Source: Aquimarina megaterium XH134
GTDB lineage: Bacteria; Bacteroidota; Bacteroidia; Flavobacteriales; Flavobacteriaceae
Length of the DNA stretch: 64,000 bases
Assembly: GCF_000520975.1 (NCBI RefSeq)
Contig: NZ_JACB01000035.1
Location: forward strand, 62,001-126,000
Direction of reading: 5' to 3'
Shown here piece after piece: positions 1 to 9,398 of the stretch. The position numbers and the translations under genes are program-made. The notes below the pieces were generated by a model, which searched no databases, was not told the DNA's origin, and saw only the letters and a list, made by a program, of their open reading frames with translations. Each line of letters starts with the position of its first letter. Positions within the stretch are counted from its first letter, which is position 1.

Positions 1-314
1 GTAAGATGCGTTTAGTAGCGGATTTAGTTCGTGGTGTAAAAGTTGAAAAGGCGCTTCATATTCTTAGATTTAACCCTAAAGAAGCATCACGTCGTTTAGA
101 AAAGTTATTGCTTTCGGCAATAGCAAACTGGCAGGCGAAAAATGAAGACGCTAGCATCGAAGATGCAGATCTTTTTGTAAAAGAGATTCGTGTAGATGGA
201 GGAAGTATGTTAAAAAGACTTCGTCCTGCTCCACAGGGTCGTGCACACAGAATAAGAAAACGCTCTAACCACGTAACAATAGTGGTTGCAGCAAACAATA
301 ATACACAAAGCTAA
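1..314 (+). CDS. rplV: 50S ribosomal protein L22, 5' end outside window
   Basis: This is the 3' portion of L22, which lines the peptide exit tunnel and binds 23S rRNA. The frame is open to the window edge, and the conserved [11 protein letters not shown] segment normally lies some 20 residues into the protein, so the true start is upstream. The C-terminal loop and tail ([20 protein letters not shown]) match the family well. rpsC follows after 8 bases, in the standard S10 operon order. Confidence 0.95.
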   Translation, partial: KMRLVADLVRGVKVEKALHILRFNPKEASRRLEKLLLSAIANWQAKNEDASIEDADLFVKEIRVDGGSMLKRLRPAPQGRAHRIRKRSNHVTIVVAANNNTQS

Positions 315-322
315 TATAAACT

Positions 323-1048
323 ATGGGACAGAAGACAAATCCAATCGGAAATCGCCTTGGTATTATCAGAGGATGGGAATCTAACTGGTACGGAGGTAAT
401 GACTACGGTGATAAACTTGCCGAAGACGATAAGATTAGAAAGTATGTACACGCACGTTTATCAAAAGCTAGTGTATCTAGAGTAATTATTGAGCGTACGC
501 TTAAACTTGTAACCGTTACTATCACTACTGCTAGACCTGGTATTATTATCGGAAAAGGTGGTCAAGAGGTAGACAAGTTAAAAGAAGAGCTTAAGAAAAT
601 TACTGAAAAGGAAGTTCAGATCAATATTTTTGAAATCAAAAGACCAGAACTTGATGCATTTTTGGTAGGATCGAGTGTTGCAAGACAAATCGAAAGCCGT
701 ATCTCATATCGTCGTGCTATTAAAATGGCTATCGCGGCAGCAATGAGAATGAATGCAGAAGGTATCAAAATCCAGATTTCAGGACGTTTGAACGGTGCAG
801 AAATGGCACGTACAGAGTCTTATAAAGAAGGTCGTATTCCTTTATCAACATTTAGAGCTGACATAGATTATGCTTTGGTAGAATCACACACTACTTATGG
901 TAGATTGGGTGTTAAAGTATGGATTATGAAAGGCGAAGTATATGGTAAAAGAGAGCTTTCTCCTTTGGTTGGTTTATCCAAAAAACAAGGAAAAGGTGAC
1001 AGAGGTGGACGAAGTGGAGGTAATAACAAATCACGTCGTAGAAAGTAA
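323..1048 (+). CDS. rpsC: 30S ribosomal protein S3
   Basis: S3 sits at the mRNA entry site of the 30S subunit. The 241-residue protein starts [13 protein letters not shown], typical of S3. It carries the KH-domain motif [12 protein letters not shown] (about residues 72-83), and the C-terminal domain contains [12 protein letters not shown] basic Gly/Arg/Lys-rich tail (about 220-241) extends past the globular part, as in other Bacteroidota. It lies between rplV and rplP in the S10 operon. Confidence 0.98.
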   Translation: MGQKTNPIGNRLGIIRGWESNWYGGNDYGDKLAEDDKIRKYVHARLSKASVSRVIIERTLKLVTVTITTARPGIIIGKGGQEVDKLKEELKKITEKEVQINIFEIKRPELDAFLVGSSVARQIESRISYRRAIKMAIAAAMRMNAEGIKIQISGRLNGAEMARTESYKEGRIPLSTFRADIDYALVESHTTYGRLGVKVWIMKGEVYGKRELSPLVGLSKKQGKGDRGGRSGGNNKSRRRK

Positions 1049-1068
1049 TTTTTTAAAGTAAATTAACA

Positions 1069-1488
1069 ATGTTACAGCCTAAAAGAACAAAATTCCGTAA
1101 GCAACAAAAAGGACGTATGAAAGGTCTTTCTCAAAGAGGACACACACTTTCTAATGGTACTTTCGGAATCAAATCATTAGATTCAAGTTTTGTTACTGCT
1201 AGACAAATAGAAGCAGCTCGTATTTCTGCTACTCGTTATATGAAGAGAGAAGGTTCTCTGTGGATTAAAATTTTCCCAGACAAGCCTATAACTAAGAAAC
1301 CTCTTGAAGTACGTATGGGTAAAGGAAAAGGTGCTGTTGAGTATTGGGCAGCAGTAGTAAAACCAGGAAGAATATTATTTGAAATAAGCGGAGTGCCTTA
1401 TGACGTAGCTAAAGAAGCTTTACGTCTGGCAGCTCAGAAGCTTCCTGTAAAAACTAAGTTTATAGTAGCTAGAGATTATCAAGCTTAA
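1069..1488 (+). CDS. rplP: 50S ribosomal protein L16
   Basis: L16 helps organise the A-site side of the 50S subunit. The 139-residue length is the family norm. The start [19 protein letters not shown] and the central [18 protein letters not shown] block are diagnostic. It is 20 bases after rpsC and directly precedes rpmC, so it belongs to the same transcript. Confidence 0.98.
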   Translation: MLQPKRTKFRKQQKGRMKGLSQRGHTLSNGTFGIKSLDSSFVTARQIEAARISATRYMKREGSLWIKIFPDKPITKKPLEVRMGKGKGAVEYWAAVVKPGRILFEISGVPYDVAKEALRLAAQKLPVKTKFIVARDYQA

Positions 1489-1500
1489 TATTTGAGGATT

Positions 1501-1695
1501 ATGAAACAATCAGAAGTAAAAGAATTATCTACAGCTGAATTACAAGAGGAACTTGGTAAATCTCAAAAAGCGTATTCAGATTTAAGAATGGCTCACGCTA
1601 TGTCTCCATTAGAAAACCCTTTACAATTACGTAAAGTAAGAAGATCTATTGCGAGAATGGCTACAGAGCTAACAAAAAGAGAATTAAACGGTTAA
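1501..1695 (+). CDS. rpmC: 50S ribosomal protein L29
   Basis: A small helical-hairpin protein (64 residues) near the tunnel exit, where SRP and trigger factor dock. I chose the ATG at 1501 (MKQSEVKELSTAEL), which gives the family-typical N terminus. An in-frame TTG at 1492 would only add MRI. The second helix motif NPLQLRKVRRSIARM is clear. It lies between rplP and rpsQ. Confidence 0.95.
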   Translation: MKQSEVKELSTAELQEELGKSQKAYSDLRMAHAMSPLENPLQLRKVRRSIARMATELTKRELNG

Positions 1696-1707
1696 TTCTG
1701 CTGAAAG

Positions 1708-1965
1708 ATGGAAAAAAGAAATTTAAGAAAAGAGCGTATAGGAGTTGTTACTAGTAACAAAATGCAGAAATCCATTGTGGTTGCTGAAGTTAAAAAAGTA
1801 AAACATCCTATGTACGGAAAATTCGTGTTAAAAACGAAAAAATACGTTGCACACGACGAGAAAAACGACTGCAATATTGGTGACACTGTAAAGATCATGG
1901 AAACAAGACCTTTGAGTAAAACCAAATGCTGGAGATTAGTAGAAGTAATTGAAAGAGCGAAGTAA
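1708..1965 (+). CDS. rpsQ: 30S ribosomal protein S17
   Basis: An 85-residue OB-fold protein that binds helix 11 of 16S rRNA early in assembly. Diagnostic segments are [16 protein letters not shown] near the N terminus and [19 protein letters not shown] near the C terminus. It begins 12 bases after rpmC and ends 2 bases before rplN, typical of the tightly packed spc region. Confidence 0.97.
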   Translation: MEKRNLRKERIGVVTSNKMQKSIVVAEVKKVKHPMYGKFVLKTKKYVAHDEKNDCNIGDTVKIMETRPLSKTKCWRLVEVIERAK

Positions 1966-1967
1966 TT

Positions 1968-2336
1968 ATGGTACAACAAGAGTCTAGATTAAAAGTAGCC
2001 GATAACACAGGTGGAAAAGAAGTTTTAGTCATTCGTGTTTTAGGTGGTACAAAAAGAAGATACGCCTCTGTAGGAGACAAAATAGTTGTCAGTGTAAAAG
2101 AAGCAACTCCAAATGGAAACATTAAAAAAGGAGCAGTTTCTACTGCAGTTGTAGTTCGTACCAAAAAAGAAGTGCGTAGACCAGACGGTTCTTATATCCG
2201 TTTTGATGATAACGCGTGTGTTCTATTAACTCCTACGGGAGAAATGAGAGGAACACGTGTATTTGGTCCAGTAGCAAGAGAACTTCGTGATAAGCAATTC
2301 ATGAAGATTGTTTCACTAGCGCCAGAAGTGCTTTAA
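1968..2336 (+). CDS. rplN: 50S ribosomal protein L14
   Basis: L14 forms part of the intersubunit bridge and the binding site of the silencing factor RsfS. It has the canonical length of 122 residues. It starts [19 protein letters not shown] and contains [15 protein letters not shown] and a C-terminal SLAPEVL. Its start is 2 bases after the rpsQ stop, which suggests translational coupling. Confidence 0.98.
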   Translation: MVQQESRLKVADNTGGKEVLVIRVLGGTKRRYASVGDKIVVSVKEATPNGNIKKGAVSTAVVVRTKKEVRRPDGSYIRFDDNACVLLTPTGEMRGTRVFGPVARELRDKQFMKIVSLAPEVL

Positions 2337-2349
2337 AACATTTGTGAAG

Positions 2350-2661
2350 ATGACAAAGCTAAAAATAAAGTCAGGAGATACAGTGCGAGTTATCGCTGGA
2401 GACAACAAAGGTCAAGAGGGAACTGTGCAAAAAGTATTGAAAGATAAGAACAAGGCAATTGTAGAAGGTGTAAACTTAGTGTCAAAACACCAAAAGCCTA
2501 GTGCTACAAACCCACAAGGTGGTATTGTAAAACAAGAAGCACCTATTCATATTTCTAACTTATCATTGTTAACCGCTAAAGGTGAAACAACAAGAATAGG
2601 ATATAGAATAGAAGGAGATAAGAAAGTGAGATTTTCTAAAAAATCTAATGAAGTAATATAG
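2350..2661 (+). CDS. rplX: 50S ribosomal protein L24
   Basis: An assembly-initiator protein of the large subunit with an N-terminal KOW motif ([20 protein letters not shown], residues 4-23). I chose the ATG at 2350 (MTKLKIKSG), the usual family start. A GTG two codons upstream at 2344 is the alternative. The protein is 103 residues, the normal size. rplE starts 2 bases after its stop. Confidence 0.95.
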   Translation: MTKLKIKSGDTVRVIAGDNKGQEGTVQKVLKDKNKAIVEGVNLVSKHQKPSATNPQGGIVKQEAPIHISNLSLLTAKGETTRIGYRIEGDKKVRFSKKSNEVI

Positions 2662-2663
2662 TT

Positions 2664-3215
2664 ATGGCTTATATCCCAAGATTAAAACAAGAGTATAAAG
2701 ACAGAGTAGTGTCTGCTCTTACAGAAGAATTCAGCTATGATAATGTAATGCAAGTACCAAAGCTTAAAAAAATAGTTTTAAGTAGAGGTGTTGGAGCAGC
2801 AGTAGCTGATAAAAAGTTAATCGACTATGCAGTAGACGAATTAACAAATATAACAGGTCAGAAAGCTATAGCAACAATTTCTAAAAAGGATGTTGCTTCT
2901 TTCAAATTACGTAAAGGAATGCCAATTGGAGCAAAAGTTACGTTAAGAGGAGAAAGAATGTACGAATTTTTAGATCGTCTTATTACTTCAGCTTTACCAC
3001 GTGTTAGAGATTTTAACGGAATTAAAGCTACAGGTTTTGATGGTAGAGGTAATTACTCATTAGGTGTTCTTGAGCAGATTATTTTTCCCGAGATTGATAT
3101 CGATAAAGTAAATAAGATTTCAGGAATGAACATTACTTTCGAAACTTCGGCAAAAACCGATAAAGAAGCAAAATCATTGTTAACCGAACTAGGATTACCT
3201 TTTAAAAAGAATTAA
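2664..3215 (+). CDS. rplE: 50S ribosomal protein L5
   Basis: L5 is part of the 5S rRNP with L18 and contacts P-site tRNA. The 183-residue protein has the typical [13 protein letters not shown] near residue 35, the K-G-M-P-I-G segment, and the [20 protein letters not shown] block. It is 2 bases from both rplX and rpsN, so it is embedded in the operon. Confidence 0.98.
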   Translation: MAYIPRLKQEYKDRVVSALTEEFSYDNVMQVPKLKKIVLSRGVGAAVADKKLIDYAVDELTNITGQKAIATISKKDVASFKLRKGMPIGAKVTLRGERMYEFLDRLITSALPRVRDFNGIKATGFDGRGNYSLGVLEQIIFPEIDIDKVNKISGMNITFETSAKTDKEAKSLLTELGLPFKKN

Positions 3216-3217
3216 TT

Positions 3218-3487
3218 ATGGCTAAAGAATCAATGAAAGCCCGTGAGGTGAAGAGAGCAAAAACTGTAGCAAAGTATGCTGAAAAACGTAAAGCTTTAAA
3301 AGAAGCTGGAGATTATGAAGCATTACAGAAGTTGCCTAAAAATGCTTCGCCAATTCGTAAGCATAATCGTTGTAAGTTAACAGGAAGACCAAAAGGATAT
3401 ATGCGTCAGTTTGGGATTTCTCGTGTAACATTCAGAGAGATGGCGAACAAAGGATTAATTCCGGGAGTAACAAAAGCTAGTTGGTAA
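3218..3487 (+). CDS. rpsN: 30S ribosomal protein S14, zinc-less form
   Basis: S14 sits in the head of the 30S subunit. This is the 89-residue long form. The region that holds a C-x2-C...C-x2-C zinc ribbon in the short form reads [20 protein letters not shown], with only one Cys, so it should not need zinc. The C-terminal [18 protein letters not shown] is diagnostic. A 70-base gap with a hairpin separates it from rpsH, the largest gap in the spc part. Confidence 0.97.
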   Translation: MAKESMKAREVKRAKTVAKYAEKRKALKEAGDYEALQKLPKNASPIRKHNRCKLTGRPKGYMRQFGISRVTFREMANKGLIPGVTKASW

Positions 3488-3503
3488 TAATAAAGTAAAT
3501 TAA

Positions 3504-3539
3504 TTGGTTTAAGGTTCAATTAAAAATATTGAAAACCAA
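3504..3539 (+). promoter_or_regulatory. Hairpin in the rpsN-rpsH intergenic region
   Basis: TTGGTT (3504-3509) pairs with AACCAA (3534-3539), and TTCAAT (3515-3520) pairs with ATTGAA (3528-3533), with a one-sided bulge TAAGG and a 7-base loop. No T-tract follows, so it is not a terminator. It may stabilise the mRNA or serve as a ribosomal-protein leader for rpsH. The pairing is visible; the role is inference. Confidence 0.4.
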
Positions 3540-3557
3540 AACCATAAATTATAAACA

Positions 3558-3956
3558 ATGAATACAGATCCTATAGCAGATTATTTAACCAGAATTCGTA
3601 ATGCAAATAGTGCTCAACACAGAGTAGTTGAGATTCCTGCATCGAAGGTTAAAAAAGAGATCACTAAAATATTATTCGATCAAGGATATATTTTAAGTTA
3701 TAAATTTGAAGATAATACAACACAAGGTACTATCAAAATAGCACTTAAATACGATAAAATAACTAAAGAACCAGTTATTAAAGAATTGCAAAGAATCAGT
3801 AAGCCAGGTTTACGTAAGTATGCAGGGTCTAATGATATCCCAAGAATTCTTAATGGATTAGGTGTTGCAATAGTCTCTACTTCTCATGGTGTAATGACCG
3901 GTAAACGTGCAAAGCAAGAGAATGTAGGTGGTGAAGTACTTTGCTACGTATATTAA
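3558..3956 (+). CDS. rpsH: 30S ribosomal protein S8
   Basis: S8 binds the central domain of 16S rRNA and in E. coli represses the spc operon. The protein has 132 residues, the family size. It starts MNTDPIADYLTRIRNA and ends with the conserved GVMTGKRAKQENVGGEVLCY. The rRNA-binding STSHGVMTG loop is intact. It follows an unusually long gap with a hairpin. Confidence 0.98.
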   Translation: MNTDPIADYLTRIRNANSAQHRVVEIPASKVKKEITKILFDQGYILSYKFEDNTTQGTIKIALKYDKITKEPVIKELQRISKPGLRKYAGSNDIPRILNGLGVAIVSTSHGVMTGKRAKQENVGGEVLCYVY

Positions 3957-3976
3957 CAGTATAAAAGACAAAAGAA

Positions 3977-4519
3977 ATGTCAAGAATAGGAAAAAATCCA
4001 GTAACTATTCCGTCTGGTGTCACTGTTGAAGTGACAGGTAATGTTGTTACTGTTAAAGGAAAATTAGGAGAGCTTTCTCAGGAAATCGATAGTATCGGTG
4101 TGAAAGTCGAAGAGGGCCAGGTAGTTCTAGAAAGACCTAGCGAAGCCAAAGATCATAAAGCAAAGCATGGTTTATATCGTTCTTTGATTAATAATATGGT
4201 GGTAGGTGTTTCTGAAGGGTTTACTAAAGAGTTAGAATTAGTAGGAGTTGGTTATAGAGCTTCTAATCAGGGTCAGAAATTAGATTTGGCTTTGGGATTC
4301 TCTCATAATATAGTTTTAGACGTAGCGCCAGAAGTTAAGGTCGAAACTATTTCAGAAAAAGGTAAAAACCCTATCGTAAAATTAACTTCTCATGATAAGC
4401 AATTGGTGGGTCAGATAGCAGCTAAAATTAGAGGCTTCCGTAAACCAGAACCTTATAAAGGGAAGGGAATCAAATTCGTAGGAGAACAATTAAGAAGAAA
4501 AGCAGGTAAATCTGCATAA
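3977..4519 (+). CDS. rplF: 50S ribosomal protein L6
   Basis: L6 lies near the factor-binding site of the 50S subunit and has two similar domains. The 180-residue protein starts [15 protein letters not shown]. The second domain carries [20 protein letters not shown], the family signature. It is 20 bases after rpsH and 11 bases before rplR. Confidence 0.98.
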   Translation: MSRIGKNPVTIPSGVTVEVTGNVVTVKGKLGELSQEIDSIGVKVEEGQVVLERPSEAKDHKAKHGLYRSLINNMVVGVSEGFTKELELVGVGYRASNQGQKLDLALGFSHNIVLDVAPEVKVETISEKGKNPIVKLTSHDKQLVGQIAAKIRGFRKPEPYKGKGIKFVGEQLRRKAGKSA

Positions 4520-4530
4520 TAACTAACGTT

Positions 4531-4887
4531 ATGGCATTCTCAAAAGATTTAAGAAGATTAAAGATAAGAAAGCGTATCCGCGGTAATGTAAGCGGTACAG
4601 AACAACGTCCTAGATTATCTGTTTTTAGAAGTAATAAAGAAATCTATGCTCAAGTCATAGATGATGTAACTGGTAAAACCATCAGTGCTGCTTCTTCAAG
4701 AGATAAAGACATTGCTTCAGCAAAAGGAAGTAAGATAGAAAAAGCAAACTTAGTAGGAAAAGCGCTTGCTGAAAAAGCTAAGAAAGCTGGTGTAGAAACA
4801 GTATCCTTTGATAGAGGAGGATATTTGTATCACGGTAGAGTAAAATCATTAGCAGACGGTGCTAGAGAAGCAGGACTTAAATTCTAA
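4531..4887 (+). CDS. rplR: 50S ribosomal protein L18
   Basis: L18 binds 5S rRNA together with L5. The protein is 118 residues. It has a basic N terminus ([20 protein letters not shown]), the [18 protein letters not shown] strand pair and the C-terminal [20 protein letters not shown] signature. Gene order rplF-rplR-rpsE is standard. Confidence 0.98.
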   Translation: MAFSKDLRRLKIRKRIRGNVSGTEQRPRLSVFRSNKEIYAQVIDDVTGKTISAASSRDKDIASAKGSKIEKANLVGKALAEKAKKAGVETVSFDRGGYLYHGRVKSLADGAREAGLKF

Positions 4888-4893
4888 GAAAAT

Positions 4894-5418
4894 ATGTATC
4901 AAAAATATAAAAACGCAGAATTAGTAAAACCAAGCGGACTTGAGCTTAAAGATCGTTTAGTTGGTGTACAACGTGTAACTAAGGTAACTAAAGGTGGTAG
5001 AGCATTTGGTTTCTCGGCTATAGTTGTTGTAGGTGACGAAAACGGTGTTGTAGGTCACGGTTTAGGTAAGTCTAAAGAGGTAGCAGAAGCTATCGCTAAG
5101 GCAGTAGAAGATGCAAAAAAGAATTTGGTTCGTATTCCATTACATAAAGGTACATTACCTCATGAACAAAAAGGTAAGTACGGTGGTGCAAGAGTTTTAC
5201 TCTTACCTGCTGCTACAGGTACCGGGGTAATTGCTGGTGGAGCAATCCGTGCAGTATTAGAATCTGTAGGGGTGCATGATGTACTTTCTAAAAACCAAGG
5301 ATCGTCTAACCCACACAATGTGGTGAAAGCAACGTTTGATGCTTTGTTACAATTGCGTAGTGCGCAACAAGTAGCAACTCAACGTGGAGTTTCACTAGAG
5401 AAAGTGTTTAAAGGATAA
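4894..5418 (+). CDS. rpsE: 30S ribosomal protein S5
   Basis: S5 influences decoding accuracy and mRNA unwinding at the entry channel. The 174-residue protein has the double-stranded-RNA-binding-like N domain ([20 protein letters not shown]) and the C domain with [20 protein letters not shown]. It begins 6 bases after rplR and is followed by the short rpmD. Confidence 0.98.
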   Translation: MYQKYKNAELVKPSGLELKDRLVGVQRVTKVTKGGRAFGFSAIVVVGDENGVVGHGLGKSKEVAEAIAKAVEDAKKNLVRIPLHKGTLPHEQKGKYGGARVLLLPAATGTGVIAGGAIRAVLESVGVHDVLSKNQGSSNPHNVVKATFDALLQLRSAQQVATQRGVSLEKVFKG

Positions 5419-5429
5419 ATTCAGGAACG

Positions 5430-5609
5430 ATGGCAAAGATTAAAATTACTAAAGTAAAAAGTGCGATTAACCGTACTCAGAGACAGAAGAGAACCCTAGA
5501 GGCTCTAGGTCTTAAAAAGATCGGCCAGGTTGTGGAGCATGAAGATACTCCTAATATCCTTGGGATGGTAAATAAAGTTAAACATTTAGTTTCGATAGAA
5601 ACAAAATAA
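5430..5609 (+). CDS. rpmD: 50S ribosomal protein L30 (59 aa)
   Basis: A short gene between rpsE and rplO. The frame encodes 59 residues beginning MAKIKITKVKSAINRTQRQK and containing LEALGLKKIGQVVEHED and a closing MVNKVKHLVSIETK. This is the complete L30 fold, at the usual length for the family. It starts 11 bases after rpsE and ends 9 bases before rplO. Confidence 0.95.
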   Translation: MAKIKITKVKSAINRTQRQKRTLEALGLKKIGQVVEHEDTPNILGMVNKVKHLVSIETK

Positions 5610-5618
5610 TAAAAGCAC

Positions 5619-6071
5619 ATGGATTTAAGTAACTTAAAACCTGCTGCAGGTTCGGTAAAAAATAATAGCAAACGAGTAGGTCGTGGACAAGGTTCTGGAA
5701 AGGGAGGAACTGCTACTCGTGGACATAAAGGAGCAAAATCACGTTCTGGATATTCTAAAAAGATAGGTTTTGAAGGTGGGCAAATGCCACTTCAAAGACG
5801 TGTGCCAAAATTTGGTTTTAAAAACATCAACAGAAAAGAGTATCAAGGGATTAATTTAGACACACTACAAAAATTAGTAGATGATGGTAAAATTAAAGAT
5901 ACTGTTGATCTGGATGTGATTTTAACTACACGTTTGGCGGGGAAAAATGATTTGGTTAAAATATTGGGAAGAGGTGAACTGAAAGCAAAATTAAAAGTTT
6001 CAGCTCACAAATTTACAGCCACTGCAAAAGCTGCTATAGAAGCAGCAGGTGGTGAAGCAGTAACCTTATAA
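5619..6071 (+). CDS. rplO: 50S ribosomal protein L15
   Basis: L15 is a late-assembly 50S protein with an extended glycine-rich N arm. The 150-residue protein starts MDLSNLKPAAGSVKNNSKRV and contains RGQGSGKGGTATRGHKGAKS and FEGGQMPLQRRVPKFGF. The C-terminal globular part ends in AAIEAAGGEAVTL. secY begins 10 bases downstream, as in most bacteria. Confidence 0.98.
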   Translation: MDLSNLKPAAGSVKNNSKRVGRGQGSGKGGTATRGHKGAKSRSGYSKKIGFEGGQMPLQRRVPKFGFKNINRKEYQGINLDTLQKLVDDGKIKDTVDLDVILTTRLAGKNDLVKILGRGELKAKLKVSAHKFTATAKAAIEAAGGEAVTL

Positions 6072-6081
6072 TAGACAATTC

Positions 6082-7419
6082 ATGAAATTTATTGACACAA
6101 TAAAAAACATTTGGAAAATCGAAGAACTAAAGAATAGAATCTTAGTTACACTAGGATTACTTTTAGTATATCGATTTGGGGCGCAAATAGTACTTCCAGG
6201 AATAGATGCTTCAGAATTAGCAAACCTGGGAACACAAACTCAAGATGGTTTGTTGGGATTACTTAACGCGTTTACAGGAGGAGCTTTCGCTAACGCTTCA
6301 GTATTTGCATTAGGTATTATGCCATATATATCAGCCTCAATTGTAGTGCAGTTAATGGGAATAGCTATTCCTTATTTACAAAAATTACAAAAAGAAGGAG
6401 AAAGTGGTAGAAAAAAGATTAACCAAATTACACGTTGGTTAACAATTGCTATTACTTTGGTTCAAGGACCAGGATATATCTATAATCTGTTTGCAACACT
6501 TCCGGCAGAAGCTTTTGTGATTCCTAATCAAACAGTTTTTGTTGTGTCTTCTGTAATCATTATATCCACAGGTTGTATTTTTGCCATGTGGTTAGGTGAA
6601 AAAATTACAGATAAAGGTATAGGTAATGGTATCTCTCTCTTAATTATGGTGGGTATTATTGCTACCCTACCACAATCATTTGTGCAAAACTTTGCATCAA
6701 GAACTTCAGGAGATGGAGGAGGAATGATTATGGTATTGATAGAACTGGTTATCTGGTTTGTAATTATATTAGCATCAGTATTGTTGGTAATGGCGGTACG
6801 TCAAATACCTGTTCAATATGCTAGAAGAACAGCTGGAGGAGGATACGAGAAGAATGTTTTTGGATCTCGTCAGTATATACCTTTAAAATTAAATGCTTCA
6901 GGGGTAATGCCTATCATTTTTGCTCAGGCAATTATGTTCGTGCCTGCCGCTGTAGCTGGTTTGTCAGATTCAGAAACCTCTCAAGGTATTGCTGCAGCAT
7001 TTAGCGATATTTTTGGGTTTTGGTATAATGTTTTGTTTGCAGTATTGATTATCATCTTTACATATTTTTATACAGCTATCACGGTGCCAACGAATAAAAT
7101 GGCAGACGATTTGAAACGTAGTGGTGGTTTTATTCCTGGTATTCGCCCAGGAAGTGAAACATCAGAATATTTAGATAAGATCATGTCTCAGATCACATTG
7201 CCAGGGTCAATATTCTTGGCGCTAATTGCAGTGTTTCCTGCGATAGCAGTTAAATTGTTGAATGTACAACAAGGTTGGGCATTGTTTTTCGGAGGAACTT
7301 CTCTACTTATTATGGTAGGTGTAGCTATCGATACAATGCAACAGGTTAATTCATACTTGTTAAATAGACATTATGATGGATTAATGAAAACTGGTAAAAA
7401 CCGTAAAGCAGTAGCATAA
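6082..7419 (+). CDS. secY: Preprotein translocase subunit SecY
   Basis: The central pore of the Sec translocon in the inner membrane. The 445-residue protein has ten hydrophobic segments. Recognisable parts are the plug region after TM1 ([11 protein letters not shown]), the TM2 signature [16 protein letters not shown], and the cytoplasmic loop motif [17 protein letters not shown]. Its stop overlaps the infA start (TAATG), so the two genes are translationally coupled. Location inside the ribosomal operon is the ancestral arrangement. Confidence 0.98.
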   Translation: MKFIDTIKNIWKIEELKNRILVTLGLLLVYRFGAQIVLPGIDASELANLGTQTQDGLLGLLNAFTGGAFANASVFALGIMPYISASIVVQLMGIAIPYLQKLQKEGESGRKKINQITRWLTIAITLVQGPGYIYNLFATLPAEAFVIPNQTVFVVSSVIIISTGCIFAMWLGEKITDKGIGNGISLLIMVGIIATLPQSFVQNFASRTSGDGGGMIMVLIELVIWFVIILASVLLVMAVRQIPVQYARRTAGGGYEKNVFGSRQYIPLKLNASGVMPIIFAQAIMFVPAAVAGLSDSETSQGIAAAFSDIFGFWYNVLFAVLIIIFTYFYTAITVPTNKMADDLKRSGGFIPGIRPGSETSEYLDKIMSQITLPGSIFLALIAVFPAIAVKLLNVQQGWALFFGGTSLLIMVGVAIDTMQQVNSYLLNRHYDGLMKTGKNRKAVA

Positions 7420-7634
7420 TGGCAAAACAACCGGCAATAGAACAAGACGGAAGTATCATCGAAGCATTATCAAATGCAATGTTTCGTGTAGAACTAGAAA
7501 ATGGTCACGTAGTGACAGCTCATATATCTGGTAAGATGCGTATGCATTACATTAAATTATTACCAGGAGATAAGGTGAAGTTAGAAATGAGTCCTTATGA
7601 TTTAACTAAGGCTCGTATAACATATAGATACTAA
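7419..7634 (+). CDS. infA: Translation initiation factor IF-1
   Basis: IF-1 occupies the A site of the 30S subunit during initiation. The 71-residue OB-fold protein contains [20 protein letters not shown] and [21 protein letters not shown], both diagnostic. It overlaps the secY stop by one base. A promoter-like sequence lies between this gene and rpmJ. Confidence 0.98.
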   Translation: MAKQPAIEQDGSIIEALSNAMFRVELENGHVVTAHISGKMRMHYIKLLPGDKVKLEMSPYDLTKARITYRY

Positions 7635-7648
7635 ATAATTAAAGAATA

Positions 7649-7678
7649 TTGTAAATTAAGATTTTTTGTGTAATTTTG
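7649..7678 (+). promoter_or_regulatory. Promoter upstream of rpmJ (TTG-N19-TAATTTTG)
   Basis: TTG (7649-7651) and TAATTTTG (7671-7678), separated by 19 bases, match the Bacteroidota -33/-7 consensus. The box lies in the 118-base infA-rpmJ gap. It implies a secondary promoter for rpmJ-rpsM-rpsK-rpsD-rpoA-rplQ, and shows that the in-frame extension upstream of rpmJ is leader, not coding. Confidence 0.6.
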
Positions 7679-7752
7679 CAGGCCGAAAAATCTTGTTACT
7701 GATATCTTCCAAAAGATATAATTTGTATGTTTTGGAAACTAAAAACAAAGAG

Positions 7753-7869
7753 ATGAAAGTTAGAGCATCAATAAAAAAGAGAAGTGCCGAGTGCAAGATT
7801 GTGCGTAGAAAAGGCCGACTTTACGTAATTAATAAAAAGAATCCTAGATTTAAACAAAGACAAGGGTAA
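7753..7869 (+). CDS. rpmJ: 50S ribosomal protein L36, zinc-less form
   Basis: A 38-residue protein, [20 protein letters not shown] and so on, ending in NPRFKQRQG. The usual three Cys and one His zinc ligands are reduced to a single Cys (C14), so this is the zinc-independent form common in Bacteroidota. I chose the ATG at 7753. The longer open frame from 7666 runs through a promoter and is not conserved L36 sequence. rpsM starts 2 bases later. Confidence 0.95.
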   Translation: MKVRASIKKRSAECKIVRRKGRLYVINKKNPRFKQRQG

Positions 7870-7871
7870 TT

Positions 7872-8246
7872 ATGGCAAGAATTGCAGGGGTAGATATACC
7901 TAAACAAAAGCGAGGAGTTATAGCATTAACCTATATCTTCGGAATTGGTAGAAGTAGAGCTAAAGAAATTTTAGAAACTGCCAAAGTAGATGAAAGTGTA
8001 AAAGTTTCAGATTGGGATGATGACCAAATAGGTCGTATCCGTGAAGCTGTTGGAGCCTATACCATTGAAGGAGAATTACGTTCTGAGGTACAGTTAAACA
8101 TCAAGCGTCTTATGGATATTGGATGTTATAGAGGTATCCGTCATAGAGCTGGTTTACCACTTAGAGGGCAACGCACTAAGAACAATTCTAGAACACGTAA
8201 AGGAAGAAGAAAAACAGTTGCTAATAAGAAAAAAGCAACTAAATAA
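7872..8246 (+). CDS. rpsM: 30S ribosomal protein S13
   Basis: S13 in the 30S head contacts the P-site tRNA and forms bridges B1a/B1b. The 124-residue protein starts [20 protein letters not shown]. It has the helix-two-turn-helix [14 protein letters not shown] and the C-terminal signature [20 protein letters not shown] with a basic tail. It is 2 bases after rpmJ. Confidence 0.98.
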   Translation: MARIAGVDIPKQKRGVIALTYIFGIGRSRAKEILETAKVDESVKVSDWDDDQIGRIREAVGAYTIEGELRSEVQLNIKRLMDIGCYRGIRHRAGLPLRGQRTKNNSRTRKGRRKTVANKKKATK

Positions 8247-8254
8247 TAAGTAGT

Positions 8255-8638
8255 ATGGCAAAGTCAACTTCAAAAAAACGTAAAGTAATTGTTGAATCTG
8301 TAGGAGAAGCACACGTAACAGCTTCTTTTAACAACATAATTATTTCGTTAACAAATAAAAAGGGAGACGTTATTTCTTGGTCTTCTGCTGGTAAAATGGG
8401 TTTTAGAGGTTCTAAGAAGAATACTCCTTATGCTGCCCAGTTAGCTGCAGAAGATGCTTCTAAAGTAGCTATCGAAGCTGGACTTAAGAAGGTGAAAGTA
8501 TATGTTAAAGGTCCTGGTAATGGTAGAGAATCAGCAATACGTTCTCTTCATAATTCAGGTATTGAAGTTTCAGAAATTATCGATGTTACTCCAATGCCGC
8601 ACAATGGATGCCGTCCTCCTAAAAGACGTAGAGTATAA
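8255..8638 (+). CDS. rpsK: 30S ribosomal protein S11
   Basis: S11 is in the platform of the 30S subunit, close to the E-site mRNA. The 127-residue protein contains [20 protein letters not shown] and [13 protein letters not shown], and ends [16 protein letters not shown], the strongly conserved C terminus. A hairpin with a T-run follows directly, before the rpsD leader. Confidence 0.98.
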   Translation: MAKSTSKKRKVIVESVGEAHVTASFNNIIISLTNKKGDVISWSSAGKMGFRGSKKNTPYAAQLAAEDASKVAIEAGLKKVKVYVKGPGNGRESAIRSLHNSGIEVSEIIDVTPMPHNGCRPPKRRRV

Positions 8639-8643
8639 ATTTT

Positions 8644-8672
8644 ATCCCGAATTTTAACTTCGGGATCTTTTT
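8644..8672 (+). terminator. Intrinsic terminator or attenuator after rpsK
   Basis: ATCCCGAA (8644-8651) and TTCGGGAT (8659-8666) form an 8-bp stem with a 7-base loop, followed by CTTTTTAT. It would reduce transcription into rpsD-rpoA-rplQ. No promoter consensus is obvious behind it, so partial read-through is likely. Confidence 0.7.
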
Positions 8673-8699
8673 ATATAAATAACAATAAGTAAATCTAAA

Positions 8700-8751
8700 T
8701 TAGGAATATTGATTATCGAAGGAAAGAGACCTTAATTCATAATCATCCTAA
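8700..8751 (+). promoter_or_regulatory. Structured leader upstream of rpsD
   Basis: Three nested pairings are visible: TTAGGA (8700-8705) with TCCTAA (8746-8751), GATTAT (8711-8716) with ATAATC (8739-8744), and AAGG (8719-8722) with CCTT (8730-8733). The structure ends 18 bases before the rpsD ATG. S4 autoregulates its own mRNA through leader structures in E. coli and Bacillus, so a similar role here is plausible but unproven. Confidence 0.45.
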
Positions 8752-8769
8752 GTAACTAAATTATTAATA

Positions 8770-9375
8770 ATGGCAAGATATACTGGTCCAAAAACTAAAA
8801 TCGCTCGTAAATTTGGTGAAGCGATCTTCGGAGACGATAAGTCATTCGAAAAAAGAAATTACCCACCGGGACAACACGGAAATAACAGACGTAGAGGAAA
8901 GAAAAGTGAGTATGCTATTCAGTTAATGGAAAAGCAAAAAGCGAAGTATACGTATGGAGTATTAGAGCGTCAGTTCCGTAACATGTTCGAAAAAGCAACA
9001 CGTGCTCAAGGAATTACGGGTGAGGTATTACTTCAACTTTGTGAATCTCGTTTGGATAATGTAGTATTCAGAATGGGATTAGCAAATTCTCGTAGAGGAG
9101 CAAGACAATTAGTTTCTCACAGACACATAACTGTTAACGGACAACAAGTTAACATCCCTTCGTACCAATTAAAAGCAGGAGATGTTGTTGGGGTAAGAGA
9201 AAAATCAAAATCATTAGAAGTAATTCAAAACTCACTAGCTAATAATAGCAAAGTGTATGAGTGGATTACGTTCAATAATGATACTAAAGAAGGTACTTTT
9301 GTATCTGTTCCGGCAAGAATTCAGATTCCGGAAAATATCAATGAACAATTCATCGTCGAATTATACTCTAAGTAA
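8770..9375 (+). CDS. rpsD: 30S ribosomal protein S4
   Basis: S4 is a primary 16S rRNA binder and often an autogenous regulator. The 201-residue protein starts [20 protein letters not shown]. It contains the S4 domain [20 protein letters not shown] and [10 protein letters not shown], and it ends [11 protein letters not shown]. It is preceded by a 131-base gap with a terminator-like hairpin and a second structured element. rpoA follows after 23 bases. Confidence 0.98.
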   Translation: MARYTGPKTKIARKFGEAIFGDDKSFEKRNYPPGQHGNNRRRGKKSEYAIQLMEKQKAKYTYGVLERQFRNMFEKATRAQGITGEVLLQLCESRLDNVVFRMGLANSRRGARQLVSHRHITVNGQQVNIPSYQLKAGDVVGVREKSKSLEVIQNSLANNSKVYEWITFNNDTKEGTFVSVPARIQIPENINEQFIVELYSK

Positions 9376-9398
9376 TAACTCAAAGAAGAAACAATAAC

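Noticed and set aside
7666-7752. In-frame N-terminal extension of rpmJ
   Set aside because: It includes a good promoter (7649-7678) and has no similarity to L36, so the gene starts at 7753.
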